13,979 nt of DNA from Thermodesulfobacteriaceae bacterium. Its GTDB lineage: Bacteria; Desulfobacterota; Thermodesulfobacteria; Thermodesulfobacteriales; Thermodesulfobacteriaceae. The DNA is taken from positions 1 to 13,979 of the forward strand of contig WGAR01000133.1 of NCBI GenBank assembly GCA_015494725.1, given 5' to 3'. The notes below the pieces were generated by a model. It ran no database searches and had not been told where the DNA came from. It saw nothing but the letters and a program-made list of their open reading frames with translations. Made by a program: the position numbers and the translations under genes. Shown one piece after another: positions 11,441 to 13,979 of the stretch (position 1 is the stretch's first letter; every line of letters begins with the position of its first letter).

Positions 11441-12675
11441 AAGCCCGTGCTCATTACCCGGTGAGCAAAGCTCAGCGCCTCGGAATATAATCGCGGCAAC
11501 ACGGAATCGTCAAAAAGTCCCGCCCGGCGGGCCTCCTCCTGAAGGGCGGCCCATTCCCCTCTTTCGTAGGCCACCACCATCCGTAAAAGCGGGGTAAAGG
11601 GGCCGGGACGGTCCAGCAGGGCCTCCTTGATGGAATCCTCCAGGGGCAGATCCTTCACGATCTCCTCCATGGGCTGATCCAGCATGGCCTCAAGTAAGGA
11701 AAGAAGCCCCACGGTAAAGGCCTCCTCCCCGTCCTCACGAAGGCCCAGTTTCTCAGCCAGCAGTTCCATGAAGCGGGCCCGCACCAGAGAGTTTATGACC
11801 AGCTCCGGAGGACGATCCGCAGCCAGGATATGAAGGGTAATGAGCGAGGCCCATTTCTTAAGCCCCTGAATCCCCAGGAGTACCGCGGCATGTTTCACCG
11901 ATTTTACCTTGGCCAGGAGACCGAAAAAGGCCGAATTGATAAACTTGAGAAGCCTCAGGGAAAGCACCGCGTCCGAACTTATAATCTGGACGATCTCCTC
12001 CAGCTGGTCCCCCACTCCGTAGAGGAACTTGAGTAAGCGAAAATAATGGAACTTGGAGACCGGCATCTCCCGGGAGGAAAGGACCTGGGGACGGGCAAAA
12101 TAAAAGCCCTGAAAATAACGAAAACCCAGCGAGACCGCCCATTCGAACTCCTCCTGGGTCTCCACCTTTTCCGCCACCAGCCGGTGCGTATCGCCCAGTT
12201 CCTTCACCAGGCGTTCTATTTCCTCCGGAGGGGTCTCCCGAAAGTCTATCTTCACAAAATCCGCATAAGGTAAAAACACCCTCAGGGCGGAGTCCTCCCG
12301 GAAGTCGTCCAGGGCTATAGAGTACCCTTTTTCTCTGACTTCCCGTACCACCGTAAGAAGCGAATCGCTCACCTGGATGGTCTCCAGAAGTTCCACCACC
12401 AGTCTTTCCGGAGGAAAGGCAAAGAGTACTCTCGAAAGAAGAAGATTGGCGGTAAAATTGATGAATACCCGCCGACCGAAGGCGATCCGGTTCAGCCCGA
12501 AATGAAGAAAGGAATGCACCAGAACATATCTCGAGGCCAGGTCTTCGTCCAGCTCGATCAGAATAAAACGATTTTCCGGGGTTTCACGGTAAAGAAGTTC
12601 ATAGGCATAGGTCTGACCCTTCCTATCCAGGATAGGCTGACGAGCTATAAAGATTTGCGAAACCGAAGTATCCAT
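11437..12675 (-). CDS. EAL-HDOD signalling protein (YuxH/COG3434 type)
   Basis: The protein has 412 residues. Residues about 7-195 form an EAL-like domain: ELLYR (26-30) at the EAL position, NFTAN (73-77), VELLE with Glu95, LDDF (122-125), KID (142-144), EKVET (169-173) and FQGFYFARP (188-196). The loop after DDF (normally FGTGYS) is changed to FREDSA, so cyclic-di-GMP cleavage is doubtful, although most acidic ligands remain. Residues about 200-400 form an HDOD domain (SSDAVLSLRLLKFINSAFF, then LLGIQGLKKW). Members act as cytosolic signalling or scaffold proteins in stress and motility. The gene heads an operon with mpl, nfi and ispD. A TATAAA box ends 7 nt upstream of the ATG and no ribosome site is seen, suggesting a leaderless mRNA. 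Confidence 0.9.
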   Translation of the reverse strand: MDTSVSQIFIARQPILDRKGQTYAYELLYRETPENRFILIELDEDLASRYVLVHSFLHFGLNRIAFGRRVFINFTANLLLSRVLFAFPPERLVVELLETIQVSDSLLTVVREVREKGYSIALDDFREDSALRVFLPYADFVKIDFRETPPEEIERLVKELGDTHRLVAEKVETQEEFEWAVSLGFRYFQGFYFARPQVLSSREMPVSKFHYFRLLKFLYGVGDQLEEIVQIISSDAVLSLRLLKFINSAFFGLLAKVKSVKHAAVLLGIQGLKKWASLITLHILAADRPPELVINSLVRARFMELLAEKLGLREDGEEAFTVGLLSLLEAMLDQPMEEIVKDLPLEDSIKEALLDRPGPFTPLLRMVVAYERGEWAALQEEARRAGLFDDSVLPRLYSEALSFAHRVMSTGL

Positions 12676-12682
12676 CTAGGAA

Positions 12683-12711
12683 TTTATAAGCTATATTTTG
12701 AAATATACAAT
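12683..12711. promoter_or_regulatory. Interlocked divergent promoters between the EAL-HDOD operon and ispF-uvrC
   Basis: The 59-bp gap is strongly AT-rich. Minus strand: TATAAA (12688-12683) with TTGTAT (12710-12705) at a 16-nt spacer; the -10 ends 7 nt before the ATG at 12675. Plus strand: TACAAT (12706-12711, 5 of 6 matches) with TTTATA (12683-12688, 4 of 6) at a 17-nt spacer, giving a start near 12718 and a short ispF leader. Each -10 overlaps the opposite -35. An inverted repeat TATATTT-tg-AAATATA (12692-12707) fills the shared spacer and could be an operator. Function is inferred. Confidence 0.42.
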
Positions 12712-12734
12712 ATTAAATCCTCTTCTGACAAGAT

Positions 12735-13211
12735 ATGCGGGTAGGATTGGGGTTCGATTCTCACCGGCTGGTTTCGGGAAGAAGGCTCCTCCTCTGCGGG
12801 GTGGAGATCCCGCACGAGAAGGGACTTCTCGGACACTCCGATGCCGATGTGGCGCTTCACGCCCTCTGCGACGCCATCCTCGGAGCCGCAGGGCTCCCGG
12901 ACCTGGGGGCCCTCTTTCCGGACACCGATCCCCGCTTCCAGGGCGCCGAAAGTACCCTCTTCCTGCGCGAAGTCTTAAGACTCATTCGGGAAAAAGGGCT
13001 TTCCGTCTATCAGGTGGATCTGGTGCTCGTCCTTTCCGAACCGAAGATCGCTCCCCATCGGGAACGCCTGCGGGAGAATCTCTCCCGTCTCCTTGAGATC
13101 CCGGTTTCCCGGGTGGGGCTTAAGGCCAAGACCCCGGAGGGCCTTCCCCTTTCCGCGAAGGAGACCATCGTGGCCTGGGCCGTGGCCGTGCTCCGCGAAT
13201 CTCCCTCCTGA
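12735..13211 (+). CDS. ispF: 2-C-methyl-D-erythritol 2,4-cyclodiphosphate synthase
   Basis: The protein has 158 residues, the normal IspF length. It begins with the family N-terminus RVGLGFDSH, giving zinc ligands Asp8 and His10, and His42 in the HSDADVALHALCDA segment (34-47). GLPDLGALFPDTD (53-65) and KTPEGL (132-137) complete the signature; the usual C-terminal GxGEGI is replaced by SAKETI (140-145), a mild deviation. The trimeric enzyme cyclises CDP-methylerythritol 2-phosphate to the cyclodiphosphate in the cytosolic MEP pathway, two steps after IspD. The ATG has only a weak AAG upstream. uvrC starts 11 nt after the stop, so the two form an operon. Confidence 0.96.
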   Translation: MRVGLGFDSHRLVSGRRLLLCGVEIPHEKGLLGHSDADVALHALCDAILGAAGLPDLGALFPDTDPRFQGAESTLFLREVLRLIREKGLSVYQVDLVLVLSEPKIAPHRERLRENLSRLLEIPVSRVGLKAKTPEGLPLSAKETIVAWAVAVLRESPS

Positions 13212-13221
13212 GGGCCTTTCC

Positions 13222-13979
13222 ATGGAGCTTAGCCCGGAAAGGTTGCGGGAAATCCCCGAGGCTCCGGGGGTTTACCTCTTCAAGGACCCCCGGGGGGAGG
13301 TGCTCTATGTGGGAAAGGCCAAGAACCTGCGCCGTAGGCTTGCCTCCTATCTCACCCCGACCACGCCCAAAGTGCGCCAGATGCTCCTTCGCGCCGCGGA
13401 CCTTGAGACCTTCATCACCCGCAACGAAAAGGAGGCCCTGATCCTTGAAGCCAATCTGATCAAAAAACACCGCCCCCGCTACAACGTGATCCTGCGCGAC
13501 GACAAGGCCTATCCCCTTCTGCGCATCTCCCTTGCGGATAAGTTTCCACGCCTCATGGTGGTGCGGAGAAGACGCAAAGGGGACAAAGCCCTTTACTTCG
13601 GGCCCTATCCTTCGGCCGGGGCCCTGCGCCAGACGGTAAAGCTTCTTACCCGGTTCTTTCCCCTCCGACGCTGTTCCAACGCGGAGATGGCCCGTCGCAC
13701 CCGCCCCTGTCTCTATTACGAGATCGGAAAGTGTGCGGCCCCCTGCACCGGGCGTGTGAAGCCCGAGGATTATCGCAAGATCGTTGAGGGAGCGGTGGCC
13801 TTCCTTGAGGGCCGGGCCGGAGACCTTCTTTCCCGTCTGCACAAAGAGATGGAAGAAGCGGCGGAGCGCCTGGAATTTGAACGCGCGGCGCGCCTCCGCG
13901 ACCGCATCCGGGCTTTAGAAAGGATCCTTGAGGCCCAGGCCGCGGTGCTTCCGGAGGAAAAAGACCTTGACGCCTTTTC
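13222..13979 (+). CDS. uvrC: Excinuclease ABC subunit C, C-terminus cut by window edge
   Basis: 252 residues are visible of about 600 expected. The N-terminal GIY-YIG nuclease domain contains GVY (16-18), YVG (29-31), Arg39 and the metal-binding Glu76, which performs the 3' incision. A cysteine set follows (151, 163, 171, 175), matching the Cys region reported to hold an iron-sulfur cluster in UvrC. The UVR motif that binds UvrB lies near 209-236 (EEAAERLEFERAARLRDRI). The C-terminal endonuclease V-like and HhH domains lie beyond the edge. It acts with UvrA and UvrB in nucleotide excision repair. The ATG at 13222 has GAGGG 8 nt upstream and lies 11 nt after ispF. Confidence 0.95.
   Translation, partial: MELSPERLREIPEAPGVYLFKDPRGEVLYVGKAKNLRRRLASYLTPTTPKVRQMLLRAADLETFITRNEKEALILEANLIKKHRPRYNVILRDDKAYPLLRISLADKFPRLMVVRRRRKGDKALYFGPYPSAGALRQTVKLLTRFFPLRRCSNAEMARRTRPCLYYEIGKCAAPCTGRVKPEDYRKIVEGAVAFLEGRAGDLLSRLHKEMEEAAERLEFERAARLRDRIRALERILEAQAAVLPEEKDLDAF

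Noticed and set aside
10856..11464. 202-codon plus-strand open frame opposite mpl
   Set aside because: Shadow of mpl; low-complexity Gly/Pro/Arg translation with no motif.
1..13979. tRNA, rRNA, insertion sequences, phage genes and origins
   Set aside because: I looked for them and saw no cloverleaf-like gene, rRNA segment, transposase with inverted ends, integrase or DnaA-box cluster. The window is almost fully occupied by housekeeping genes.

Overview
This is a compact, GC-rich bacterial chromosome segment with almost no non-coding space. Apart from one decayed gene at 3944-4405, no gap exceeds about 70 bases. The gene set points to a diderm (Gram-negative) bacterium: a murein-tethered Lpp-like lipoprotein, an L,D-transpeptidase, the meso-diaminopimelate tripeptide ligase Mpl, and the MEP isoprenoid enzymes IspD and IspF. 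Lys/Glu/Arg-rich proteins, very short intergenic gaps, a CysM-type cysteine synthase fused to a cysteinyl-tRNA synthetase, and an Rpn-type remnant are compatible with a thermophilic sulfur-metabolising lineage such as Thermodesulfobacteriota. That taxonomic guess is inference only; no rRNA or marker gene is present.

Layout. A PHP-domain phosphoesterase (minus strand, cut by the left edge) diverges from a universal stress protein gene at 761. The next gene is a thioredoxin-reductase-like flavoprotein at 1263, and a 17-bp hairpin covers its start region. It converges, with a 4-base overlap, on exonuclease III (xth, minus). xth diverges from an EamA-family transporter across a 21-bp gap that is dominated by a palindromic -10-like sequence. 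The EamA gene converges on a 5'-truncated Rpn-family gene. Further right, on the minus strand, lie an endonuclease III-related glycosylase and the CysM-CysRS fusion gene, which overlap each other. Only 17 bp separate the fusion start from a divergent L,D-transpeptidase gene, which converges on an Lpp-like alanine-zipper lipoprotein gene. A tightly packed minus-strand operon then reads, in transcription order, EAL-HDOD protein, mpl, nfi, ispD. It diverges from ispF-uvrC, which runs off the right edge.

How the genes fit together. There are two functional themes. One is DNA repair: exonuclease III, an endonuclease III relative, endonuclease V and UvrC, spread over several transcription units. 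The other is envelope building: Mpl (murein recycling), IspD and IspF (isoprenoid precursors, hence undecaprenyl carrier), the L,D-transpeptidase and the Lpp-like protein. The last two look like an enzyme-substrate pair, because the lipoprotein ends in Arg-Lys as E. coli Lpp does.

I did not find a completely novel multi-gene system. The items most worth following up are the CysM-CysRS fusion with altered HIGH and KMSKS motifs, the Lpp/L,D-transpeptidase pair, the hairpin masking the start of the flavoprotein gene, and the repeated pattern of very short divergent intergenic regions whose -10-like boxes sit about 7 nt from start codons, suggesting leaderless transcripts.
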